This document shows, piece by piece, positions 44,844 to 52,252 of a stretch of DNA of 64,000 nt. The notes beneath the pieces were generated by a model. That model did no database searches. It saw only the letters and a program-made list of their open reading frames with translations, and had not been told where the DNA came from. Within the stretch, counting starts at the first letter, position 1, and each line of letters opens with the position of its first letter. The position numbers and the translations under genes are program-made. Origin of the DNA: Sphingomonas radiodurans (lineage in GTDB: Bacteria; Pseudomonadota; Alphaproteobacteria; Sphingomonadales; Sphingomonadaceae); assembly GCF_020866845.1 (NCBI RefSeq), contig NZ_CP086594.1, positions 1,736,001 through 1,800,000 on the forward strand. The letters run 5' to 3'.

Positions 44844-45218
44844 TCAATCTAACGTGCGCTGCGCCGCGTAGATGCCCTCGAGTGTCCGCACGATCATGTC
44901 ATAGCCCGTCGGTGTCAGTGCGATCATGCCCGCGCGTTCTTCGATCAGGTCTTCGTGCAGCAGCACGGTAATCCACCGCGTAATGATCGCCTCCGATGGG
45001 CCTTCGGATAGGTCGAGCTCGGCTCGGCTGATATAACGCGCCGAGTCCTCGGCAACCAGCAAGGACAGCAGGATCTCGCGCGGGATTGCGTTGGTCAGCA
45101 ACGGCGACACGCCGGCGATCACCCGGTCGGATGCGAGCATCCGTTGGGCAAGCTTGGTCGTGGTGGTCGCACTGAGCAGGCGGAAGCTGCCGGCTGGCAG
45201 ACCGAGCGTCTTCGTCAT
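44844..45218 (-). CDS. Winged-helix hypothetical protein
   Basis: A 124-residue protein from ATG 45218 (GAGCGAGGG upstream). It looks like a MarR/PadR-type helix-turn-helix: ISRAELDLSEGPSEAIITRWI and wing LIEERAGMIALTPTGYDMI. No sensing domain. Convergent to the receiver gene; target unknown. Confidence 0.65.
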   Translation of the reverse strand: MTKTLGLPAGSFRLLSATTTTKLAQRMLASDRVIAGVSPLLTNAIPREILLSLLVAEDSARYISRAELDLSEGPSEAIITRWITVLLHEDLIEERAGMIALTPTGYDMIVRTLEGIYAAQRTLD

Positions 45219-45446
45219 CCCTCGCTCCACCCGCTGTGGTTTCTCGCTCTCCCGTGATCGCAGGGCCCATAAAATGCAACCCGCCGAGCATCGCCTCGCC
45301 TCAGGGTCCGTGCGCTTGTCTGAATCATGCCCCCGTCGCGCAGGCAACATGCGTGTCCTGATGCAGATCAAATCTTAAACCGATGTCGAACAAGCGTGAC
45401 ATAGATTATAAACTGCAAAGTACAATTTAAGTTACTGTGAAAAAAG

Positions 45447-45468
45447 GCGTTCTCCCAAAAGAGAACGC
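45447..45468 (-). terminator. Terminator-like hairpin upstream of Mn-catalase gene
   Basis: Minus strand GCGTTCTC-TTTTGG-GAGAACGC followed by CTTTTTT: a perfect 8-bp stem with six T. No gene on the minus strand reads into it. The 45219-45545 gap is AT-rich and otherwise shows no coding sequence. It could also be an operator. Confidence 0.5.
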
Positions 45469-45545
45469 GACTTACCCGTTGCTCGTCCGTTCAGTCGCCA
45501 GGCCGTCAAGCCTAGCCACAGACTCGACCAGGACGGAGATCATTC

Positions 45546-46400
45546 ATGTACTACCATGACAAGCGGCTCCAATACCCCGTGACCGTTACGAAACCCAACC
45601 CGCAATTCGCGCGGATGCTTCAGCAGGCAATCGGCGGCGTCGAGGGCGAGATCCGCGTCTGCATGCAATATTTCTTCCAGGCGTGGGGCAATCGCGCGCC
45701 GACCACCAAGTATCGCGACATGCTGCTGCATACCGCGACCGAAGAGATCGGCCATATCGAGATGCTCGCGACCGCTGTCGCGATGAACCTCGAGACCGCC
45801 CCGGCATCGGTGCAGGAAGAGGGTGTGACGGACAGCATCGTCGGCGCCGTGATGGGTGGTGGCAACGGCCGCCATGCGATCGAAGGCATGATCCACAAAA
45901 ACCTGCTGTCGGCTGGTCTCGCGGCGATGCCGATCGATTCCGATGGCGTGCCCTTCAACATGAGCCACGTCTATGCCAGCGGGAACGTCGCCGCCGACAT
46001 GTACTGCAACGTCGCTGCGGAAAGCACCGGACGCGTGCTTGCGGTGCGTCTCTTCAATGCCGCCGAGGACGAAGGCATGAAGAAGATGCTGCATTACATG
46101 ATCGCGCGCGACACGATGCATCAGCAGCAATGGCTCGCGGTGCTGGAGGAGCTCGGCGGGCCCGCCGCCAATTTGCCGATCCCCAATTCCTTCCCGCAGG
46201 GAATGGAAGACGAGGCGAACAACTATAATTTCTACGCCACCTCGGTCGATGGCTCGGTGCCCGAAGGCCGCTGGACGAGCGGTCCGACGATCGACGGCAA
46301 GGGCGAATTCACCGTTTTCCAGAACCAGCCGCTCGGGCCCGAACCGATCCTTGGGCCAGCTCGCCCCGACAGCGGCGCGCAGGACAAGCAGATCGCCTGA
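45546..46400 (+). CDS. Manganese catalase family protein
   Basis: A 284-residue ferritin-like di-Mn enzyme. Metal ligands: Glu in GEIRVCMQYFFQ, Glu-His in TEEIGHIEMLA (ExxH), Glu in AEDEGMKKML and His in ARDTMHQQQW, the four-helix pattern. It decomposes hydrogen peroxide. GGAGATCATTC precedes ATG 45546. The C-terminal tail after residue 230 is Gly/Pro-rich. Commonly linked to general stress or desiccation resistance. Confidence 0.92.
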   Translation: MYYHDKRLQYPVTVTKPNPQFARMLQQAIGGVEGEIRVCMQYFFQAWGNRAPTTKYRDMLLHTATEEIGHIEMLATAVAMNLETAPASVQEEGVTDSIVGAVMGGGNGRHAIEGMIHKNLLSAGLAAMPIDSDGVPFNMSHVYASGNVAADMYCNVAAESTGRVLAVRLFNAAEDEGMKKMLHYMIARDTMHQQQWLAVLEELGGPAANLPIPNSFPQGMEDEANNYNFYATSVDGSVPEGRWTSGPTIDGKGEFTVFQNQPLGPEPILGPARPDSGAQDKQIA

Positions 46401-46464
46401 CATCGTCCGCGGGCGGGCAGGCGCTTCGGTGCTTTGCCCGCCCGCCGATTACGGAGACGCTGGC

Positions 46465-47319
46465 TTGCGCATCCATCATCTGAACTGCGGCACCGATTGC
46501 CCGTTGGGCGGCGCGTTGTTCGACGGCCGCAGCGCCGCGCCCTTGGCCACCTTGGTCGGCCATTGCCTGCTGATCGAAACCGACGCGCACGGGCTCGTGC
46601 TCGTGGACACTGGCTTCGGCCTGCGCGACGTGGCCAATCCGCATGCACGGCATGACCCGCGCGTCCCGCGGCCGTGGCGGCTGATGCTCAACATTCAGCT
46701 GCGCGAGTCCGAAACCGCGATCCGGCAGATCGAGGCGCTCGGCCACCGCCCGGCAGACGTGCGGCACATCATCGTCACGCATCTCGATTTCGATCACGCC
46801 GGCGGGCTCGAGGATTTCCCCGGCGCGATGGTTCACGTCATGCAGCGCGAATATGACGATGCCACCGGGCCGCAGGCGGGGTTCGTCGCGCGCAATCGCT
46901 GGCGCGGGCCGCAGCTGGACAACGTCCAGCACTGGCGACGGTATGGCGCGCGCGGTGAGCCGTGGTTCGGATTCGATACGGTGCGTGATCTGGAGGGCTT
47001 GCCGCCCGAGATCCTGTTCGTGCCGCTGCCCGGCCACACCTGGGGGCACGCCGGTGTCGCGGTCCGGCGCGACGACGGCCACTGGCTCCTGCACGCCGGC
47101 GACGCCTATTTCTACCGCGGCGAGATGCGCCGGGCACGCCGTCACTGCACGCCGGGGCTGCGCGCTTACCAGCGGCTGATGCAAGTCGATGCGACGAGCC
47201 GCCTGCGCAATCAGGAACGGCTGCGCGCACTTTCGATCGAGCAGCGTGGCGACGTGACGATCACCTGCTCGCACGATCCGGTGGAATTCGAACACTGCCA
47301 CGCGGGCCACCCGCTCTGA
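46465..47319 (+). CDS. MBL-fold metallo-hydrolase
   Basis: A 284-residue protein starting at TTG 46465 (GGAG 9 bases upstream); no ATG fits. Metal motif THLDFDHAGG (HxHxDH variant, first H as THLD) near residue 97, then VPLPGHTWGHAG and LLHAGDAYFY. Resembles quorum-quenching lactonases and glyoxalase II-like enzymes. Substrate not known. It lies 64 bases after the catalase gene in the same direction. Confidence 0.88.
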   Translation: MRIHHLNCGTDCPLGGALFDGRSAAPLATLVGHCLLIETDAHGLVLVDTGFGLRDVANPHARHDPRVPRPWRLMLNIQLRESETAIRQIEALGHRPADVRHIIVTHLDFDHAGGLEDFPGAMVHVMQREYDDATGPQAGFVARNRWRGPQLDNVQHWRRYGARGEPWFGFDTVRDLEGLPPEILFVPLPGHTWGHAGVAVRRDDGHWLLHAGDAYFYRGEMRRARRHCTPGLRAYQRLMQVDATSRLRNQERLRALSIEQRGDVTITCSHDPVEFEHCHAGHPL

Positions 47320-47373
47320 CGATTCATCACCCCATCGGCGATCACCCGATCGCCGCTCAAGGAAGGAACGACC

Positions 47374-47898
47374 ATGACGATCCCACAAGAAACCATGCAG
47401 GAACTCTTCATCACAGGCCTCACCAACGCGCATGCGGTGGAAAAGCAGGCGCTGTCGATCATCACGCCGCAGGTCGAGCGGATCGAGAATTATCCCGAGG
47501 TCGCCGATCGGTTGCGCCTCCACATCGACGAAACGAACCAGCAGATCCAGCGCCTCGACGAGATTCTGGCGACGTTCGGCACGAGCAGTTCGGGGCTCAA
47601 GGATACCGTGCTCAGCATGTCGGGCGGCATGGCGGCAGTGGCGCATTCGGTCGCCGGTGACGAGATCATCAAGAATAGCTTCGCCAATTACGCCTTCGAG
47701 CATTTCGAGATCGCTGCCTACAAATCGCTGCTGGTGATGGCGGAGGACGGCGGCTTTGCCCAGTTCACCCCGCTGCTGAAGCAGTCGCTCGGCGAGGAAG
47801 AGGCCATGGCACAGTGGCTCGAGGACGCGCTGCCGATGGTCACGCGCCGCTATGCGACGCTGTACGCCGAGGGCGGTTCGAGCGCCGCAAAGGTCTGA
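47374..47898 (+). CDS. YciF/DUF892-like ferritin-fold protein
   Basis: A 174-residue four-helix protein. Helix pairs NAHAVEKQALSIITPQVE and LHIDETNQQIQRLDEIL, and HFEIAAYKSLLVMAED and LGEEEAMAQWLEDAL place Glu/His ligands at DUF892 positions. Related proteins bind di-iron and are induced in stress. ATG 47374 follows AAGGAAGGAACGACC. Confidence 0.9.
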   Translation: MTIPQETMQELFITGLTNAHAVEKQALSIITPQVERIENYPEVADRLRLHIDETNQQIQRLDEILATFGTSSSGLKDTVLSMSGGMAAVAHSVAGDEIIKNSFANYAFEHFEIAAYKSLLVMAEDGGFAQFTPLLKQSLGEEEAMAQWLEDALPMVTRRYATLYAEGGSSAAKV

Positions 47899-48209
47899 TG
47901 ATGACGGCCCGGCATGACCATCCTGCCGTCGACCCCGATCGGCGCGCCGCCAAGAATGCGTTCGATCATGCAGGCGGCGTGTCGGGTCAGACCTATTCGC
48001 GCGAACGCGAGGAAGCGCTGCGGCTGGCCGACCCCAGCGGCGCGGTGGACGCCGATCCTTCGCACGCGGGTGAGGGGGCCGGTGCGCGAGCATCGGTCGA
48101 TCCCGCGAGCGGCGAAGTACATGGCAGCGGCGGCGACGTCGCTGAAGATCCCGTGACGAAGCCCGGCGCATCGCGGCCAGGCGCGGGCAAGAACCAGGCG
48201 AGCCGATAA
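47898..48209 (+). CDS. Small disordered hydrophilic protein
   Basis: About 103 residues, ATG 47898 or 47901, overlapping the DUF892 stop. Composition is Asp, Glu, Ala, Gly, Ser and Arg with almost no hydrophobic core (GGVSGQTYSREREEALRLAD). Hydrophilin-like, often seen with stress genes. No family recognised. Confidence 0.6.
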   Translation: MMTARHDHPAVDPDRRAAKNAFDHAGGVSGQTYSREREEALRLADPSGAVDADPSHAGEGAGARASVDPASGEVHGSGGDVAEDPVTKPGASRPGAGKNQASR

Positions 48210-48212
48210 GCC

Positions 48213-49259
48213 GTGGCGACGAAGCAAGACTATCGCATCGTTCTCGTCCTCGCCGGTGGCAATGCACTCGGCGCCTATCAGGCGGGCGTCTACCAGGCGC
48301 TGCAGGAACACGGCATCGAGCCCGACTGGGTGGTCGGTGCCTCGGTCGGCGCCAACAACGGCGCCGTCATCGCGGGCAACGCGCCCGAGCAGCGCCTGCC
48401 GAACCTCGTCGACCTGTGGCGGCCCGAGACCCCCGCCATGGGCTGGCCCGGCTGGTGGGATAGCATGCCCGACAGCTGGCGACGCACGTCCGAGGCAATC
48501 GGCACGTTGCTCGTCGGCCGCCCGGGCCTGTTCGCGCCGCTCGGCAGTTCGCTGATCGGCGTCAGCAGCAGCATCCCGGCGCTGTTCGATACCAGCCCGA
48601 TGTCCGGCACGCTGGAACAATTGGTCGATTTCGACCGGCTCAACACCGGTCCGGTCCGCTTCACCGCCACCGCGGTCGATCTCGACACTGGCGAGGACGT
48701 CGCGTTCGACACGCGCGACCGCACCGTCGGTGCCGAGCACATCCGCGCCAGCGCGGCGTTGGCGCCCTCCTTCCCGGCGGTCGAGATCGACGGGCAGATG
48801 TTCGTCGATGCCGGCCTGTCGGCCAATCTGCCGCTCGATCCGGTGCTGTCCGAGCCGCCGACGGCGCCGACATTGTGCATCGCGATCGACCTGTTGCCGC
48901 TGGCGGGCGCACGGCCCGACACGCTCGGCGAAGTGATCGGCCGCGCGCAGGATCTGGTCTTCGCCTGTCAGTCCCGCCGCACGATCGCGCGCTGGCAGGA
49001 GCTATACGCCATCAGCGAGGCCCATCGTGCGCACCCCGTCACGCTGGTGCGGCTTGCCTATGGCAATCAGCAGCGCGAGGTCGCGGGCAAGGCGATGGAC
49101 TTCTCGCCCACGTCGGTGCGCTATCGCTGGGACAGCGGCTATCGCGACGGCGTCGATCTGGCCAGGCGGCTGGACGACGGATCGATCACCGTCAGCGGCT
49201 CAGGCCTCACCGTCCTGCAGCCAAGCCACGAAGCCCAGGCGTTTCACACAAGCACCTGA
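48213..49259 (+). CDS. Patatin-like phospholipase
   Basis: A 348-residue protein from GTG 48213. Oxyanion loop AGGNALGAYQAGVYQAL near residue 14, nucleophile Ser in GASVGANNG (GxSxG), and Asp in FVDAGLSANLPL. It hydrolyses membrane lipids or neutral esters; no signal peptide. C-terminal end overlaps the convergent gene by 16 bp. Confidence 0.9.
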   Translation: MATKQDYRIVLVLAGGNALGAYQAGVYQALQEHGIEPDWVVGASVGANNGAVIAGNAPEQRLPNLVDLWRPETPAMGWPGWWDSMPDSWRRTSEAIGTLLVGRPGLFAPLGSSLIGVSSSIPALFDTSPMSGTLEQLVDFDRLNTGPVRFTATAVDLDTGEDVAFDTRDRTVGAEHIRASAALAPSFPAVEIDGQMFVDAGLSANLPLDPVLSEPPTAPTLCIAIDLLPLAGARPDTLGEVIGRAQDLVFACQSRRTIARWQELYAISEAHRAHPVTLVRLAYGNQQREVAGKAMDFSPTSVRYRWDSGYRDGVDLARRLDDGSITVSGSGLTVLQPSHEAQAFHTST

Positions 49260-49657
49260 TCGAGCTCGCGCCGGAAGCTTCCGACCGTCACCGGCTGCGC
49301 GACGACCCGTTCGCCCCGCGCGCGCCGGCGCCCTGCCATATAGCCCAGCGTCAGCGACACGACGATCCACGGCCAGGCCGACGGTGTCGGCGCGGGTGTG
49401 GGAAGCGGTTCGAGCGATGGGGCAGGGGCCGCCGCAGGGGCTGTCCCACCATGCGGCGCGATTCGGGTTTCTTCGGCGAACGCTACGCCGGAAACCTGCT
49501 CCACTTCGATCGGCGGCTGGTCCGCGGGTGAGATCGTGCGGTGGTACGTTGGTCCCTCGACATCGGCGGCGCCTTCGCCCCGCATGCCGTTTTCCGCCGC
49601 ATCTTGGCGGTTGGAGGAATCGGCCATGCCGTAGAGGCGGGGGGTGGAATCATTCAT
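49244..49657 (-). CDS. Hypothetical protein with one C-terminal membrane helix
   Basis: A 137-residue protein, ATG 49657 with AGAGGAA 9 bases upstream. A Pro/Ala-rich part (residues 65-90) leads to one hydrophobic segment (AWPWIVVSLTLGYMAG) and a basic RRRARGER tail. Tail-anchored or small regulatory protein. No family recognised; coding is supported by the ribosome binding site. Confidence 0.5.
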   Translation of the reverse strand: MNDSTPRLYGMADSSNRQDAAENGMRGEGAADVEGPTYHRTISPADQPPIEVEQVSGVAFAEETRIAPHGGTAPAAAPAPSLEPLPTPAPTPSAWPWIVVSLTLGYMAGRRRARGERVVAQPVTVGSFRRELDQVLV

Positions 49658-49733
49658 CGGTATCGTTCCTCTTGGCAGCGGCGCAGCGGTTAGTGCCGGA
49701 AGCCGAACGCGGCCTCCAGCACAACGCTCCGTC

Positions 49734-52097
49734 CTATTCGGCTGCCTCGGCGGTCAGCTCCGGCACCTCGAGGCGAGCGCGCAACCGCGGGATCAACCGC
49801 CGCGCGGTCGCAAGTGCCTGCCCGACCACCTGGTCCATATTGTAATAGCGATATGTCGCCAGCCGCCCAACGAACGTCACGTCCTCCTCCGCCAGCGCGA
49901 GCGCCTCGTAGCGCTTGAACAGCACCTGATTCTCCTCGCGCGGGATCGGATAATAGGGATCACCCTCCTCGCTCGGATATTCGTACGTCAGGCTCGTCAC
50001 CGTGGACGTGTCGCCGGTCAGATGCTTGTATTCGGTGATGCGCGTGTGCGGCACCGCCTCGTCGGGATAATTGACCACTGCCACAGGCTGCAGCCATTCG
50101 CGATCGATCGTCTCGTGGCGGAAGGTCAGCGAGCGATACGGCAGCTTGCCGTGGCGATGACCGAAGAACTCGTCGATCGGGCCGGTGAACACCAGATGAT
50201 CGTGCGGATAAGCATCGCGCACTTGCTTGTAATCGACCCCCAGCAGCAGCTCGATCTCGGGATGATCGAGCAGTGCCTCGAACATCCGCGTATAGCCGTC
50301 CGCCGGCATCGCCTGATGTGTATCGGTGAAGTAGCGATCGTCGGTGTTGGCGCGCGTCGGCACCCGCGACGTGACCGACTTGTCGAGCTCGCTCGGATCG
50401 AGGCCCCATTGCTTGCGCGTATAGCCGCGGAAGAAGGTGCGGTAGAGTTCCTGCCCGACGCGCGAGATCACCACATCGGCAGAGGTGCGGATCGGATCGA
50501 CCGGCTCGGCGCGCGCTGCGAGAAAGGCTTCGACCTCGTCTTCCGTCTCGAGCTTCGCATCGTAGAGCATGTTGAGCGTCGTGCGGTTGATCGGCATCGG
50601 CACCAATTGCTCGCCGACGCTCGCCAGCACGCGATGCTCGTACGGCCGCCACGCCGTGAAGCGCGACAGGTAAGCGAACACATCGTCCGAATTGGTGTGG
50701 AAGATGTGCGGGCCATATTGGTGGATCAGCAGCCCCGCATCGTCGCGCCGATCGAAGGCATTGCCCGCGACATGCGGTCGCCGATCGACCACCAGCACCT
50801 TGAACCCGGCTTCCGCCAGCTGCCGCGCCATCACTGCGCCGGCGAACCCGGCCCCGACCACCATCACGTCGTGATCCGTGGTCGCCGGTGCCGGCCAGCG
50901 CGTCGGCGAAACGATCCGTTCGACCGAATGGGCGGTTGCACGTTCGATCGCGATCAGCGCACCCATCTCGAGCACGGTCCCGGCCCAAGACCCGCGCGCG
51001 AGCTGCTCGTCCGCTTCGGCGCGCCACGACAAATCGTCGCGCGACGCGACCGCCGTCTCGCAGGCGGAAATGAACTTCTCCGCCGTGCCCGCGATCTGCA
51101 CCGCCGCCAGATGGCCATAGTGGCGCACCACATCGGTGATCGGGGTCGAGACCACCGGGCAGCCGGCGGCGAGATATTCGGGGGTCTTGGTCGGGCTGAT
51201 GAAGCGCGTCGCTTCGTTGAGCGCGAACGGCATCAGCGCGACGTCCCATCCGCTCATGTACGCCGGCAGCTCGGCATAGTCGCGCCCGCCCAGGAAGTGC
51301 AGGTTGCGGCGCTTGGGCAGCGACGCCGGATCGATCTTCACCACCGGGCCGATCACCACGATCGACCAGTCGTCATGCGCATCGGCGAGCGCCGCAAGCA
51401 GGTCGATGTCCATCCGCTCGTCGACCACGCCGGCAAAGCCGAGCTTCGGGCCCAGGATCCGCGCCTGATCCTCCGGCTCGGCGACAGCGCCGCGCGCCGC
51501 GCCAAAATGCGCCGCTTCGATGCTGGAGGGAAAAGCGTGGACGTTGTCGTGACGGTCCTTCTTCGCCTCGTACAGGCTCGACCCACCGGTGAACACCACG
51601 TCCGCCGCCGCAAGCAGATCACGCTCGCGATCGAGAAGGCCGGCGGGTGGATTCTTGAACGCGGAAAGCTCGTCCATGCAGTCGTAGACCGTGCAGTCGG
51701 CCACGACATGCGTCGAGAACGGCAGCATCATCGGCGTATAATACCAGCGCACCGCAACCGGCGGCAGCGATGCGAGTTCGGCGTCCAGCAGCGACTTGAG
51801 AATCGCCTGCTCCTCATCGGCCGGAAGCCCCCATGGCAATACGGGCGTCATCACCGTCACGCCCGACTTCGCGTCCCGCTCGCGGCACACGCGCGGCGTC
51901 GCATCAGGTGCGGCATAGGTCGGCTCTTCCCAGAAGATCACTGCATGATCAACCGCAAGTCGAGTCATCAGATGCTGTGGACGTTGAAATACAAAATTCC
52001 AACGTAAGTGGCTAAAGCAGATCAGGCTGGCACTGTCGGGCTCTGTATTCTTAACCTGCGTCAGACCGAACTTGGCTTCCTGGACCCGCATATCCAT
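49734..52097 (-). CDS. Glycosyltransferase - UDP-galactopyranose mutase fusion
   Basis: A 787-residue protein, starting at ATG 52097 (AGGG at 9 bases). The N-terminal half (about 1-390) is a GT-B-like glycosyltransferase (LRWNFVFQRPQHLM; FISPTKTPEYLAAGCPVVST as the donor-binding loop). The second half (about 395-787) is Glf: FAD loop MVVGAGFAGAVMARQLA, HQYGPHIFHTNSDDV, and YPIPREENQVLFKRY. It likely makes UDP-Galf and transfers a sugar in surface glycan synthesis. Fusion order is clear from sequence. Divergent from the next gene. Confidence 0.9.
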   Translation of the reverse strand: MDMRVQEAKFGLTQVKNTEPDSASLICFSHLRWNFVFQRPQHLMTRLAVDHAVIFWEEPTYAAPDATPRVCRERDAKSGVTVMTPVLPWGLPADEEQAILKSLLDAELASLPPVAVRWYYTPMMLPFSTHVVADCTVYDCMDELSAFKNPPAGLLDRERDLLAAADVVFTGGSSLYEAKKDRHDNVHAFPSSIEAAHFGAARGAVAEPEDQARILGPKLGFAGVVDERMDIDLLAALADAHDDWSIVVIGPVVKIDPASLPKRRNLHFLGGRDYAELPAYMSGWDVALMPFALNEATRFISPTKTPEYLAAGCPVVSTPITDVVRHYGHLAAVQIAGTAEKFISACETAVASRDDLSWRAEADEQLARGSWAGTVLEMGALIAIERATAHSVERIVSPTRWPAPATTDHDVMVVGAGFAGAVMARQLAEAGFKVLVVDRRPHVAGNAFDRRDDAGLLIHQYGPHIFHTNSDDVFAYLSRFTAWRPYEHRVLASVGEQLVPMPINRTTLNMLYDAKLETEDEVEAFLAARAEPVDPIRTSADVVISRVGQELYRTFFRGYTRKQWGLDPSELDKSVTSRVPTRANTDDRYFTDTHQAMPADGYTRMFEALLDHPEIELLLGVDYKQVRDAYPHDHLVFTGPIDEFFGHRHGKLPYRSLTFRHETIDREWLQPVAVVNYPDEAVPHTRITEYKHLTGDTSTVTSLTYEYPSEEGDPYYPIPREENQVLFKRYEALALAEEDVTFVGRLATYRYYNMDQVVGQALATARRLIPRLRARLEVPELTAEAAE

Positions 52098-52252
52098 AAT
52101 TTGCATCCCTGCTGTTTACGCAATCCAAGGTTCGACAAGCCCTTCGGTTCCCACAACTATTCTACGGTTAACCTGCATTTAGACGATTTGGTGGGTGACG
52201 GCGCAACGGCGCCATGCGTGCGCCGTTATGACTTCCGGAACGGAGACCGTGC

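Noticed and set aside
46309..48267. Very long minus-strand open frame (about 650 codons)
   Set aside because: Antisense to catalase tail, MBL hydrolase and YciF-like genes; Arg/His-rich composition and no domains. GC-rich codon shadow.
49644..52007. Plus-strand open frame of 787 codons
   Set aside because: Opposite to the Glf fusion gene, dominated by Arg and His, no recognised domain.
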